Part shown: piece by piece, positions 32,815 to 44,356 of the stretch
Layout: every line of letters starts with the position of its first letter
How positions within the stretch are numbered: the stretch's first letter is position 1
Assembly (NCBI GenBank): GCA_910589415.1
Contig: OU342638.1
Coordinates: 32,089,579 to 32,153,578 of the forward strand
Source: Malachius bipustulatus
Taxonomy: Eukaryota; Arthropoda; Insecta; Coleoptera; Melyridae
DNA length: 64,000 bases
Reading direction: 5' to 3'
The notes under the pieces: generated by a model
Databases searched by the model: none
Told to the model about the DNA's origin: nothing
Seen by the model: only the letters and a program-made list of their open reading frames with translations
Translations under genes and position numbers: made by a program

Positions 32815-33170
32815 ACTTCTCTACTTGGCGTGTACTTAATCTGGCAAAAGGTCTTCTAATCGAGCCTATAAAATTATAAACCAAAAAGCCAAAAAGGTTT
32901 ACAGAAGTATTTGGGAGGCAACTTCGGACTATACCGGCCAAAAGGTTCATAGGCGGTTCAAACATAAACAGGTTAGTCAACACTCCGAAGAGGCACTTAT
33001 TACAACTTATGGAGGTGGTGGAGGATTAAATCTGTCCTAAATGTAGAACAGAGGACGAAGACTTCCACTACTAACTACAAGGTTGCTGCTTACTCAGACT
33101 AGGAATCTTTTGGGCCAAAAACACCTACGAATAGGAAGTATAGAGGTTCCGGCATTTGTGCAGGAATGGC
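32815..33170 (+). pseudogene. C-terminal (RNase H / zinc-knuckle) remnant of a non-LTR retrotransposon
   Basis: The plus strand reads WEATSDYTGQKVHRRFKHK and, after a frame change, CPKCRTEDEDFHY and LQGCCLLRLGIFWAKNTYE. This is the region linking the RNase H domain to the C-x2-C-x7-H-x4-C zinc knuckle at the end of I/R1-type ORF2. Frameshifts and stops make it non-functional. Confidence 0.6.
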
Positions 33171-33880
33171 CAAAAGAGCCCTTGAAGCTTTCCCACCTAA
33201 CCCATCCACATGCAATAAGTGACCATACAAAAATATCAATCAACCTCGCATCAAAACTGGGGATTTATTTAAATCTGACAACGCTGATTGTTTATTTATA
33301 AATCTAGAGATTGTTTATTTTGAATCGTTGATGCCCAATAAATAGGAAATTGTAAATTTAATCTCCAGTTGCTGCGGTCAAAATATCTAAAAAAAAGAGG
33401 CAATGTTGCCAGATGTTACCATATTTCTCAACTTGTAAACAGCAATAATTAACTATCGCGTTCTTCATAATTACACCTTGACTTTAACAAACGAGCAATT
33501 ATTTTATTAAAGTGATGTGAAAAATATTTAAATTTAGCCAATAAAAAGACTATCTCTTTGCGTGTAACCTTTCCAGTTTATGTATGATGTTAGCAGCAAA
33601 TTAACTTGTCAAAACGATAATCATCAAGGGATTGATAATTAATAATACGTAATTAAAGTAGGTAATGAGTCATCCTGTGTAGCGTTTTCTATTACAAAAG
33701 GTCCATACGATACAGTAACCGCTAATACTAAACCATTAATACCTGATTTAAAAAGAAAATAAGCATTAATCAAGGTTAAGAATGTTTATAATTAAGATAA
33801 CGCGATGTTAAGCTGCATCTAGATTGGATCTACGATTATTTTTTTTTTTTATTATCAGATAAACGTCATTTCACAAATTT
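33171..33880. other. A+T-rich gap
   Basis: There are isolated AAATCTGACAACGCTGA (about 33270) and ATGTTGCCAGATGTTACC (33401) words. No gene or tandem structure was seen. Confidence 0.5.
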
Positions 33881-33884
33881 ACTC

Positions 33885-34440
33885 ATTTGGCAGCAGTGTA
33901 CTAATTTTTTTTTCATCAATTTTGACTACCCTAGTAACACCTCTTGTCATTATTTATGTACACCTAGACATCATAAAAATTCTTGACTATGTAATTTTAT
34001 TTCAAAATATTGTTTAAAAGCTTGAATTAAATTAAATTAGGCCTTTACTAATTTGGCAACATTGCGCAAGTTATGTAAATATTAACGACTGTCATAACAT
34101 GACGTTCAATTTTTGACAAAGCAAGATTGCTTGTCATTACGGTGAAGGTCCTGTCATCATAAAAATGTTTTACTATATTGTCTAAAAAATCTAATTAAAT
34201 ATTGTTCAACCCCTATAATCAATAAAAGTTCTCATTTGGCAACATTGTACCAGAAGATTGTGAAATTACCGACTGTCATTATGACTTTCCAGTTTTTTGA
34301 TAACGCAAGATTATTATTATTGTCATTACACTCATTACAGTGACAGCCCTATCATCATAAAAATGTTTGACTAATTAAATAAAATATAAAATATCGTCTA
34401 GAATTGCACTGACAGCTGACTTTGACAGACGACAAGTGAC
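33885..34440. repeat. Tandem repeat, about 185-bp unit, three copies
   Basis: Each copy contains ATTTGGCAACATTG (33887, 34050 and 34236, the first degenerate), CGACTGTCAT, a GACAAAGCAAGATT-like word and a CTGTCATCATAAAAATGTTT end. Confidence 0.7.
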
Positions 34441-35120
34441 AGTATTAAATTTCTTACATCACTGATTAGATATTAAAAAAAAAATTCGAAAAAATTCGAG
34501 TCTCTTGAATCGATTATAATTTCCAAAAAATAGACTTGAGTGATCAAAAATTATTTATTAAATAGCATGCCTTAATATTATAATTTTTAAGGTTATAATC
34601 CGTGAAGAAGCATTGTTGCCTAGTTGCGATCTAAATGATGATATTGACGTTTTTTAATCCATAAATCGCAAAAAAAGGAAATTTTCACCAGTGAGGATGC
34701 AGCTTAATTCCATCATGAATTCGATACATTAAGTTCTCAGCGTTATTATTCAATTTAACTATATTATTGCATTGGCAATGCTATATGAATTTAATTTAGT
34801 CGTAACCTTTGGTTGGTTAAGTTCAAAAAATTGCCAAGTAAGTGATTTTTTTATTAAATTTATTATCATAATCGTCCAGACACTCCAGACTCCATCAGGT
34901 GTTGGTAAAACTGATAAAAAGACCACGATAATCTTTTTTTTTAATGTTGTGTAATAGTATTTTTTATGGTTATATGATGAAACAAGCATTTCATCATCAT
35001 TTTCTCATCGGTTTATTTATTATAAAGATGTAAAAGTGCAAAAAATGATATGCTTTCTCAAATTTTTGTGATTTTTTTATTTTGATGACATTACAATTTA
35101 TTATTAAATTATTGAAGAAC
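34441..35120. other. A+T-rich gap
   Basis: No exon-like sequence. There is one short inverted motif around a GGTGTTGGT word at 34899. Nothing to annotate. Confidence 0.45.
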
Positions 35121-35122
35121 CA

Positions 35123-35590
35123 GGTCAGCTAATTTTTAACCAGCCACGTACGACGTTGTCGTAGCGCTGAGATCAAAATTACACGCTTCTCTCGTCCCTT
35201 CATGTTCTAAAGTTAGCTGAATACTAGAGAGGTAACAGAGCGGAAAAAATTCAAAGACATAGTTATTTAATTGAGTCTTCTTGATGGAGAAAGTGCGGTA
35301 ATGCCAGATCAGCTCCCTTTTAATTAAGTCAGGTCTGATCAATTTTTGTACAAGCAAGCCAGCTCGTTTTTAATCAGCCGCGTAAGTTGTCGTAGCGCTG
35401 AGATCATTATTACACTCTTCTCGCGTCCTTTTCATATTGCATAGCTGCCAGAATATCGAAGAGGTAATAGCGCTTTGAAACTTCATTGACGTAGCTAGTT
35501 CGTTGTAAAAAAAAAAAAAAAACGATAAAAACTGATCTGTATCATTAAAGATCATATCTAATCGTTTGATTGCAGCCTTCTAGGGACATT
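35123..35590. repeat. Direct repeat, two copies of about 232 bp
   Basis: TTGTCGTAGCGCTGAGATCA occurs at 35156 and 35388, with shared flanks CCAGC...TTTTTAA(C/T)CAGCC before it and TCTCGTCC/TCGCGTCC and GAGAGGTAA/GAAGAGGTAA after it. There is no coding content. Confidence 0.75.
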
Positions 35591-36036
35591 AAAAGAGCAA
35601 ATAAAGCACAAGTATTATTATTATTATATGTATTAATGATATGGTTTCATATTGAATAATTATATTTAATTGGCAGGTAAAAACTGAAAAACTACGATTA
35701 ATTAAAAATTTATTCACCTAGCCTGCTTGATTAGAATTATTTTTTCATATTAAAATATTGTGAAATAGACAATAAAAATCGACACGTCAGTGCAAGAAAT
35801 AATAAGGAAACCTTCGATTGCGCAAATAAAAATTATGTAACGCGACGCCAACAAGGTGTAATGTTGGTAAAAAGTTGAGGCACTAATAATTAATTTTTTA
35901 ATCAGTTATATTTAACCTTCACTAACAAGTAATTTATTATTTAATTAGAACACTTAATAATTCCGGTACCAAACAATAAACAGGCAAAGAAATAAGCGTT
36001 GCCCGAAAAATCCCATTATAATAAGCGCTTCCTGAT
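35591..36036. other. A+T-rich gap
   Basis: Nothing recognised apart from the hairpin element that follows. Confidence 0.45.
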
Positions 36037-36095
36037 AGAGTACCTGTATTACCGACACTGTATCACCCTTCCAGTGTCGGTAATGCAGGTACCCT
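36037..36095. repeat. Hairpin element, copy 1
   Basis: Two 23-bp arms related to AGGGTACCTGTATTACCGAC face each other across an 11-bp loop. At least five relatives occur at 47141, 53323, 53509, 57459 and 57879. It is too short to encode anything. Confidence 0.85.
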
Positions 36096-36479
36096 ACTTC
36101 CTGGAGGATTTTATTTCGAACGGCTTTCCTGCCTAATTTATGAAGGAGAAGAAGTTCCAAAGCAGGTTAGAGCGGGTGGATTGGCTTACGTGTAATGATG
36201 CAAGAAACCTAGCCATTTAAATTAGAAAACCTAACCAAAAATTTGACATGTTGTCTCCTTCCTTACTAAGAATCCCTATAGATAAGATAAAAAGTTACAG
36301 ACATAAAATATGTAAGAGGTATTGTATTATAAACTATGACGATTCTGCATGCGAACTTAAAGGTCAATAAAGTCTGTTCAAGCTGAATACTCATGATCAA
36401 AAACTCGAAAAAAAAACGGCTCACTATTTGGGGATGTTTAACCGAAATAATAATAACAATAAACGTCTTTCTTGGGCGA

Positions 36480-37640
36480 AATCCTAAGAAGGATTTAGAA
36501 CTCTTGGCCTTGGCGAAGCCTGGATCTCTACATACCTGAGAAAAAGATGGGGTTGGCAAAAGTGGACCAAATAAGATGAACAATGTTTCGTCAGCTGATG
36601 GGAAGGTGATTGGCAGAATCTTTTGGGTTAAACAAAACATGGCTCCACCATACTATCCACCTTTAACAAAGAAGCAGCCAATCATCTAGTAAAATAAAAC
36701 ACTTGGTGCAAGTGCAACGATTAAGAAGACTGTTTGGTCGACTGGGAAGACAATGAGCACCGTCTTTTGGGATTCACAAGAAATAATCCTCAGCGATTAT
36801 TTCTGAAAAGGTGCCCTTCTTGGGCAGGACTTTTTGGTTCGATTCTGGTTTTAAAGACGAAACCTGGATCCACCGCTGTTACACCCGTGGCAAAAAAGCA
36901 GCCAAACAGATAATACTACTTGGTGAAAGTGCGCCCATTAAGAAGACTGTTTGGTTGACTGGGAAGATAATGGGTTTCACAAGAAATAATCCTCATCGAT
37001 TATTTCTGAAAAGGTGCCCTTCTTGGACAGGACTTTTTGGGTCGATTCTTGTTTTAAGACTGCTGGGCGAAACGTGGATCCACCGCTATTACACTTGTGA
37101 CAAAGTGGCAGCCAAACAGCTAATACTACTTGACGAAAGTGCGCACATTAAGAAGACTGTTTGGTCGACTGGGAAGATACTGGGCACCGTTTTTTGGGAT
37201 TCACAAGAAATATCTCTCATCGATTATTTCTGAAAAGGTGACCTTCTTGGACAGGACTTTTTGGGCCGATTCTGGTTTTGAGACTGTTGGACGAAACCTG
37301 GATCCATCGCTATTTAACTCGTGGCAAAAAAGCAGCCAAACAGCTAATACTACTTGGTGAAAGTACGCCCATCAAGAAGACTGTTTGGTTGACTGGGAAG
37401 ATAATGGACCACGTCTTTTGGGATGCTCAAGAAATAATCTTCATCGGTTATTGTCATTCTTGGACAGGGCTTTTTGGGCCGATTCTGGTTTTGAGACTGC
37501 TGGACGAAGCCTGGATCCATCGCTATTACACCCTTGAAAAAAACAAGCTAAAGCAGGTACTATTGGTGAAAGTGCGCCGATTAAGAAGACTGTTTGGTCT
37601 ACTGGGAAGATAATAGACATAGTCTCCATTACAGGAGCAT
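36480..37640. repeat. Tandem array, about 215-bp unit, five copies
   Basis: GAAGACTGTTTGGT falls at 36725, 36942, 37152, 37376 and 37585. Units share GGACAGGACTTTTTGGG(T/C)CGATTC, a CTGGATCCA(C/T)CGCTAT word and AAACAGCTAATACTACTTGG. The first unit (36480-36725) is highly diverged. The frames at 36811-37613 change between units and hold no known motif, so I do not call genes. The unit is G+C-richer than the other satellites. Confidence 0.9.
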
Positions 37641-39083
37641 ACTATGCAAGGTTATTGGTCTGTTTAATTGAAAATCGAGATTTTTCATTGCTTAAGGAAA
37701 ATTTCTCTTCCAAGATGACTTTGGAAGAGATTCTCGTCTTTACCTCACCGTAACTATGGATGACTTACTGTATGGATTTTAGAAGAAATCTCCCTGGACC
37801 AAGTAAAGAGGCTATGTTGAAAATAGGAGCAGAATAATAATAAAAAAAGAACGGAATCTTAATGGGGAGTGGTAGAAAGGAGCTAGAGAGCTGGGGAAGA
37901 AACACATTATGAAATTTTTTTCTCTACTTATTTATTGGAATGAGAACAAAAGTTATGGAAAATCTGAACATTTGTTCTTTTTTGCTCGCGCAAATTATGG
38001 TCTTAGCATATTCTAGAATGAACCGAGGTTCTCGATTCGTTACACTTGACGTTCTGGAATGTCATTTGTCTAAATTAGTGTCGCCCGCCACTCTTAGTTA
38101 TTGGAGTGAATACGAGCAAGAGAGGCCCTATAGAGAGCCAGTGAAGCCAGTTGGAGAGTTAGTACAACTGTGGAAGTGAATAAGAGGAGAGCTACCAGTT
38201 GTTTTTAATAAATTGGGCGATTTCTTTGCAATTTAAAGCTTGATTTGATGTATGAAGTATTGAATCAAAAATTAGACTACTGCTACTGTTTGTAATTATT
38301 TAGAGATGTAAAATGTACCACCTACCAGGAAACTTAAGACTATCCCGCGACAGGGAAAGGTGTAGGCGTTCAACCAGTTTTGAGGATACAAAACCTGAAA
38401 TTAAATAATGAAAATCGGTACTTTCGTGTATATTTCATGGGAAAAAATAATTTAATTCCTCCGATCAACGAGTCTGAAAACAGAGCACCAGCACCGTTTC
38501 GTCTTTATTAATGCTCGTCAGTTTCTCCTATCAAACATGTACCTATTGGTTTTAAGTGACTTATATACCTCGACGCCATCTAGCGGATTTTTGTATTACT
38601 AAGATTAAGACTATAACCGGATCATTACTATTAGCATTGGAGTGTCCAACTTTAGGCGATTTGTTTACTACACCTGTTGCTCTGTGCATTGAAACAATAA
38701 GTTGTTTTTTTCAATAAGAAACGGCAGAGGGGGAAGCCCCAGGCGAAGACTGCTATTAAAAACTCATAAAAAAATAATTGACTAGTAAAGAACTAGAACT
38801 ACCACAAACGGCTTAGTACATATTGTTATTGTATAGAAGTACAAGTACCTACCTAGTAGATCATAGAAAGTTCGCTCGAATAGTTTGAGAATCCAGTCCA
38901 ACGATAGACTGAACCATCTCTACTCTCTGCTCCTCCCCTCCCGCATAACTAATATTATTGATGATTGCGAAGTAGTGCAACGATTGACCCGAACGTGTGA
39001 AAAAATTAATTAAACAATAATTATAAAATTATGTAAGAAAGTGCTGGAGAAAGGAATGATGTTTCTAACTCTACTATACGTTG
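37641..39083. other. Intergenic stretch; one doubtful small frame
   Basis: At 37958-38179 (+) a 74-codon frame begins MENLNICSFLLAQIMVLAYS, which could pass as a signal peptide. The rest (RMNRGSRFVTLDVL onward) matches nothing I know, and there is no TATA box at the usual distance. The remainder of the stretch is non-coding. Confidence 0.3.
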
Positions 39084-39157
39084 GTCAGTCAATTCATCTC
39101 TGGAGTCCGGACTAACTAGAACTAGACGATACAATTCAGAAGGAACTTCCTCATCAG
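39084..39157 (+). other. Candidate non-coding first exon of the first CRAL-TRIO gene
   Basis: A TCAGTC initiator-like start (39084) is followed by 74 bp of balanced composition ending ATCAG|GTAAGT, the best donor in this stretch. The first coding exon of the CRAL-TRIO gene at 44357 is preceded by a good acceptor (TGTTTCAG at 44348-44355), so a 5' leader exon must lie upstream. This is the most donor-like candidate, 5.2 kb away. It is speculative. Confidence 0.3.
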
Positions 39158-41250
39158 GTAAGTCGTTATTGGTTCTTATATTTTATTGGTCAAGTGTAAT
39201 ATGATTTTCAAGCTTATTTAATTTTCTATCTTCTTTTACTAATATTAATATTTTCAAAATTTTTTAAAATTAGGCTATAGATAAAGTAATCCCAGACTCA
39301 ATAAGGAAATTATTATTTATCAACGAAATACTTATAATTATTTTCACATACTACACACTAATTATTTATCTAATTATTTATTTTTTCCATAAGTCATCAA
39401 TGATAATAAATTATCTCTCTCTCTTGTACCTATTAACTAAAATTTCCCAGGCAATATAACACGGTAAAGAATAATAAATTCACTTTAATCTCGTAATTAG
39501 CTTCAATATAATTTTATAAAAAATATTTTCCGGTCTATATTCATTTATTAATTCTAGTCATCTCTTTTCTAATAGCCCTCTAGACTCCACCTGTTCTCTT
39601 ACTAGCCATCTTTCTTATTATAGCTTCCCCTTCGCTCGTCTCTCACTCAACCTCAACTAACTAAAACTAAAACTTACTCCTTCCTGACGGACGCGTTCCT
39701 TATACATATTATTATACACGGCAGGTTCTCGAACCTATGCCGCGATCCTTACATTCGCAAGCAACTCTTCTGGTACAAACGGGCTTATAGCAGCAGTAAT
39801 TGGACATATTGCAAGATCAACGCTTCGATCCCAATTTGGGACCGTCATCTTCGGGACTTTAAGATGAAGAGAAAGAAATAATGCATTTACTGCGTGAAGT
39901 ATCTTGCGTTATTAAAATGCGAAAAGAAATTATTTTCTCAAGTTAAAACTCTTAAAACGACCTTTTTACCAAAAATATCGTGTATAGATTCACAGACCTT
40001 AGATAGCTCGAAGGGATGATTTTAGAGCGCAGAGATCATTTGGCAGCGTAGAAAGAATACGTGAAGGTTGGAGATGACGTCAGGTATATAACGTCACAAT
40101 TTTAGCAAATAGCTTCCAGGCAAGATGACGTAACCCTACGCTGATTAGGACGTAGAGGCAACGGCGGCCATGCAGAAGGGCTCCCTTTACCTGAAAGTCT
40201 CGAAATATTTACCTTACCTGTGTCTGTTACCTTTTAAAGAAGTTGGCGTAAAGAACTTTGCTTTTTTTCGCCAAATAATAAACGTCACATTTTGTGGTTT
40301 TCACCTAAAACTACGTTTCGGATTAAATGATCGACGTTATAGTGTTTTAGAACGACGGCGCAATTACCTAATTGTCAGGAATATCTGCAACAAATAGCTG
40401 ACAAGCTCGATCGATTAAACCAGAGAGTTTTCCGTTAATAATCAATATATTAATATCAACTTTCCGAGTTTTTTTAAGATTTTCATCAATTTCGATTTAA
40501 GAAAACTTCAATTTTTTAAATAATTTTTGCAAAAAAGGGCGAAACAAACATCTTTGAAATCCACCAACTAAAAGAGCCTATCTACAGTGTCATACCTCCA
40601 AGATTCATGAGTTGTTTAAATTAAACTCAAGGGACTGAAATTGATCTTTTTTTCAAAAAAAAAGTGTCTAGCATCCCGTAATTTCTCTTTTACTCTTAAG
40701 TGGGAGAAAATATCACATTAGTGAAGGGAAAACTGATTCCTAATTAGTTCTCGCTATTTGGAACTGTCAGAAATTTTAAATTCGGACAAAAATACAACAA
40801 ACCATTAATCGTTAAGAATGATCTTTTTATAAAAAATTTACCTACTCCCGAAAATTGCTCTAAGAACCTTTACCCACCTACCTATACCCAGATTTAATTT
40901 TTCTTCGTTACAAAGATCGTATGCCTTTGTTTTTTATTAAATTTAACGAGCGCTGGTACCAGCAGGAGTCTCTTCCTCCCGCGCGGAAGATCAAGGACAA
41001 AAAAAAGAAAACCAGGACAGAAGCTTTCGAAGCCTCACATCGCCATCTTAGTCCTAGCAAGGATTATTTTGTCGCTCGTTATACCCAAGCGAGGGTTGAA
41101 GTATGTGTCGTTAAACTTATCGTTAAAGGCCGTTATCGGTATTCATAAACGCGGATTACCCGCGTCGGTTATCGTTATATACGTATAAACCCGTATGTAG
41201 AAAGTGCAACCCTGCTCCAAGCAGAAGGGCTTGAGGCGACATCTATGACA
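39158..41250. other. Intergenic stretch or leader intron
   Basis: Frames at 40170-40397 and 40921-41148 are short and unsupported. A G+C-richer patch near 40940-41200 has repeated CGTTAT words. No gene is called. Confidence 0.45.
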
Positions 41251-42889
41251 ATTTTTTTGGCCACTAGGTACGAAGATACAGGCTGTTTCCTATGTTTGGG
41301 TTTGATTTTTAAACGGCGACAAAATTTAGCAGAAACATTCTTCTACTGAGTCACTTCAAGATAATTTATCGACAAATTGCAAATCCAGGACCGTACTCGA
41401 AAAGAAATAGTTTGCTCTTTTTTGACAGAAAAGCGGATTTTCCTATCGACTTTCGGGAAAAACGGTATCGGATACGGTAAGTACAGGAAAAATTCTATGA
41501 AATGAGCTTCCTAAATCGAACAGTAAACTTCGACCAGTTTCAAAAAATAAGATCAAAGTAAGAACTTATTGCACCTGCTGAAACTTCAATTTTCAATTTT
41601 TCCTCATAATTTTTTTATGTTCCTGAAAGTTCATTGAAAATCATTCAAAAACTGTCGTACTACGAATTTATGGGATAGCCTATTGCCAGATTTTAAAATT
41701 TAGTAACCAGGGCCGTACTTGAAGAAAAATTGCTCCCTTTTTTTTACAAAAAAACACATTTTCAGAAATACTTTCGTGAAAAAATGACATCGGATTCGGA
41801 AAGTACAAGAAAAATGCTATGAAATGAACTTCTTAAATCGAACGGCACACTTCAAACAGGTTCACAAAAAGAGATCAAAGCTGGTGTAATCAAACTATAC
41901 CTAAACTTCAATTTTCAATTGTTTTTGCCGTAAAATCGTTGCGAGTTTTATCAAAATTGACTCGAAATCATTTCAAAAGTTGATGTACTCGTACCTACTG
42001 CAAATTTACGGGATAGTCTATTTCCAGACTTTCAATTCTAGCAACCAGGGCCGTACTTGGAGAAAAATTTGATCGCATTTAAAAAAAAAGTACATTTTCG
42101 ATCGATTTTCGGAGAAAACGTCATCGGATTCGGAAAGTACAGTAAAAATACTATGAAATGAGCTTATCATATCATACGGCACACTTCGACCAGCTTCACA
42201 AAAACCGACAGTAAAAAGCTGAACAAACTTCTTAATTTGATCGTATTTTGTGAAAGTGATGTTCGATTTAAGAAGCTCATCTCAAAACACTTTGCCTGTA
42301 CTTTCAGAATCCAATGCCGTTTTTTTCCTAAAGCCGATTGGAAAATGTGCCTTTTTTTAAGAAAAATGCAAACGATTTCTCTCCAAATACGGCCCTGGTA
42401 ACGAGATTTAAAAGACTGGAAATATCCCGTAAATTTGCAACACCTCAGCTTTTGAAAAGATTTTCAATAAGTTTCGAGGCCCATTAGAAACAATTTGTGC
42501 TGAAAAATTGAAAATTGAAGTTTTGGCAGGTGCAATTTCCTAACTTGATCTTATTTTGGGAAACTGCTCAAAATTCACCGTTCGATTTAAGAAGCTCATT
42601 TCATTATAATATTTCTCCTGTGTAGGTACTCTCCGAATATGATGCCATTTTTTCAGAAAGTCGATAGGAAAGATAGGAAAATATAATTTTCTGACAAAAA
42701 TGGTGAAACCATTTTTTTCCGAGTACGGTCCTGAATTTTCAATTTGTCGATCTTGAAGTGCCTCAGTAGAAGAGTTAAATTTTGTTGAACTTCATCAAAC
42801 CGTTGCAAAGATATATATCGCCGTTTAAAATTTATGCCTAAACATAGAAAAACAGCCTGTATCTTCGTGCCTGTTGGCAAAAAATATTA
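41251..42889. repeat. Foldback element made of inverted tandem repeats, about 1.64 kb
   Basis: The ends (41251-41320 and 42810-42889) are inverted copies sharing ACGAAGATACAGGCTGTTT. Inside are three direct copies of a ~330-bp unit (about 41390, 41700 and 42045; marker CCGTACT(C/T)G), then two copies in the opposite direction (about 42240-42420 and 42540-42760). The centre is near 42205. No ORF of note was seen. It could fold into a very long imperfect hairpin. The type is unknown, possibly a large foldback transposon without its transposase. Confidence 0.85.
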
Positions 42890-42991
42890 TGTAATAGGTG
42901 GATAAATTTAGTCTTCTGGAGCAATTTGACTTATAGCAATTTGGCCCAATAAATAGGTCTGGGTATATCTCGTTCCCAGTCCGGGAACAGG

Positions 42992-43205
42992 TGTTGTTAT
43001 TATCGGCGTTTCCGAGTTGGGCCTAATTACCTGCATGACCCCTCGACTCTATGGGTGGTCCTATAATCCTGGAGCTCAGTTGGGCCAAGGAATTTCTAGA
43101 TACCATTGAAGCCATTGGAGACTTGGTTGATTATTATCCGAGTTATTTGAATGCTCTTGTATTGCTACGTTGCCAGATTTTACAGAAATTCCGATTTTCT
43201 ACATT
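42992..43205 (+). repeat. Dispersed repeat, copy 1 (partner at 58180-58380)
   Basis: The shared landmarks are GCGTTTCCGAGTTGGGCC, CAAGGAATTTCTAG, ACCATTGAAG and ACAGAAATTCCG, in the same order over about 210 bp. Both copies are on the plus strand and neither has an ORF that survives in both. Confidence 0.8.
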
Positions 43206-43300
43206 CCCGTTACAATTAATTATTATTGTGACGATAATAGGTTCCTATATAAGGAACGATCGAAAAATGATAAGGTAGGAAGGAGTAATGCCGCATTTTT

Positions 43301-43414
43301 GCGTCACCGGTAAGTCAGGTCTTTGGTCAGGGTATAGGTTTTTTTTTCATTTTAGGGGCATTTAAAGAAAAAAAAATGCCTACCCTGACCAAAGACCTGA
43401 CTTACCGATGACGC
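43301..43414. mobile_element. MITE-like element with 32-bp terminal inverted repeats
   Basis: GCGTCACCGGTAAGTCAGGT at the left end and its complement at 43383-43414 form a 32-bp stem with one mismatch around a ~50-bp pyrimidine/purine-rich loop. There is no coding capacity. No clear target-site duplication is visible, so the superfamily is undecided. Confidence 0.8.
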
Positions 43415-44356
43415 TATAAAGTGCAACATAGCCATAGGTAGGTATACGTATCACTACATTACTCGACTTCAATTATTAATAATAAATTGATTAGGTATAC
43501 CTATCCTATCTACTAAAAGCACCACTAAATAAATCTGGCAACACTGCAATATATATGGGCAAGGCCGCACATGTATTTCCTGTCTGTCCAGTTATATATG
43601 TTTCATTATCTCTTCTAATCCCTTCATTTCTCGTTTGTCGCCCAATTGAGCCCTGGGATTATGGAAGAACAAAATCCTTCGCCCAACTCGGTATCGCCCT
43701 TTCTCTCTACTCTACCTTTTTCTCGCTTCCAGTCCGGGAACAGCAGGTGTTGTTATTATACAACTTTACGGGTATCCAATCTTGACAGTGCAACAGAGGA
43801 AGGGTTTCGAAAGGATATGGGTGAATGGAAAATTAAAATTAAAAAAAATGTAAAAATGAAAAGTAGGACGCAACACCATAGGACCAGGACACATATCCAA
43901 TAGCTTGAGTTAACTGTTATTAGAACTGTTTTTTGACAGACGTTATGTCAATAAAACTTTAATAAGAATCTTAAGACTGAGGGACAATTGGACATTGGAC
44001 TTTTATTTATATTATTGCACCATTCTACATTTTATAATATATTTTTTATTGCTCTAATTGTTTATATTACTTAAGTAAAATTTTTCTTGACATAATAATG
44101 CATAACATTGACTTTATAATTAACTTTTTTTGATCAAATAATTTTTTTATTAATACTAGAGGTGTAAATTGACGCTATTTAATTATTATGAATAAAAAAC
44201 TAAAGTACCTATTAAGTATAATAAATTAATTATTATAAACGATCAGTTTCCTCAAGTCATCTCGACCTTATACTGACCAAAGCAAACAATAGCTAAATGT
44301 AAACTGCATCATTCAAACACACAAAACACATCCTGCATAATTGTCTCTGTTTCAGA
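43415..44356. other. Gap before the first CRAL-TRIO gene
   Basis: It contains a second copy of the 30-bp CCAGTCCGGGAACAG motif (43729; first at 42977) and one AAATCTGGCAACACTGC word (43533). There is no gene. The acceptor at 44348-44355 ends the leader intron. Confidence 0.5.
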
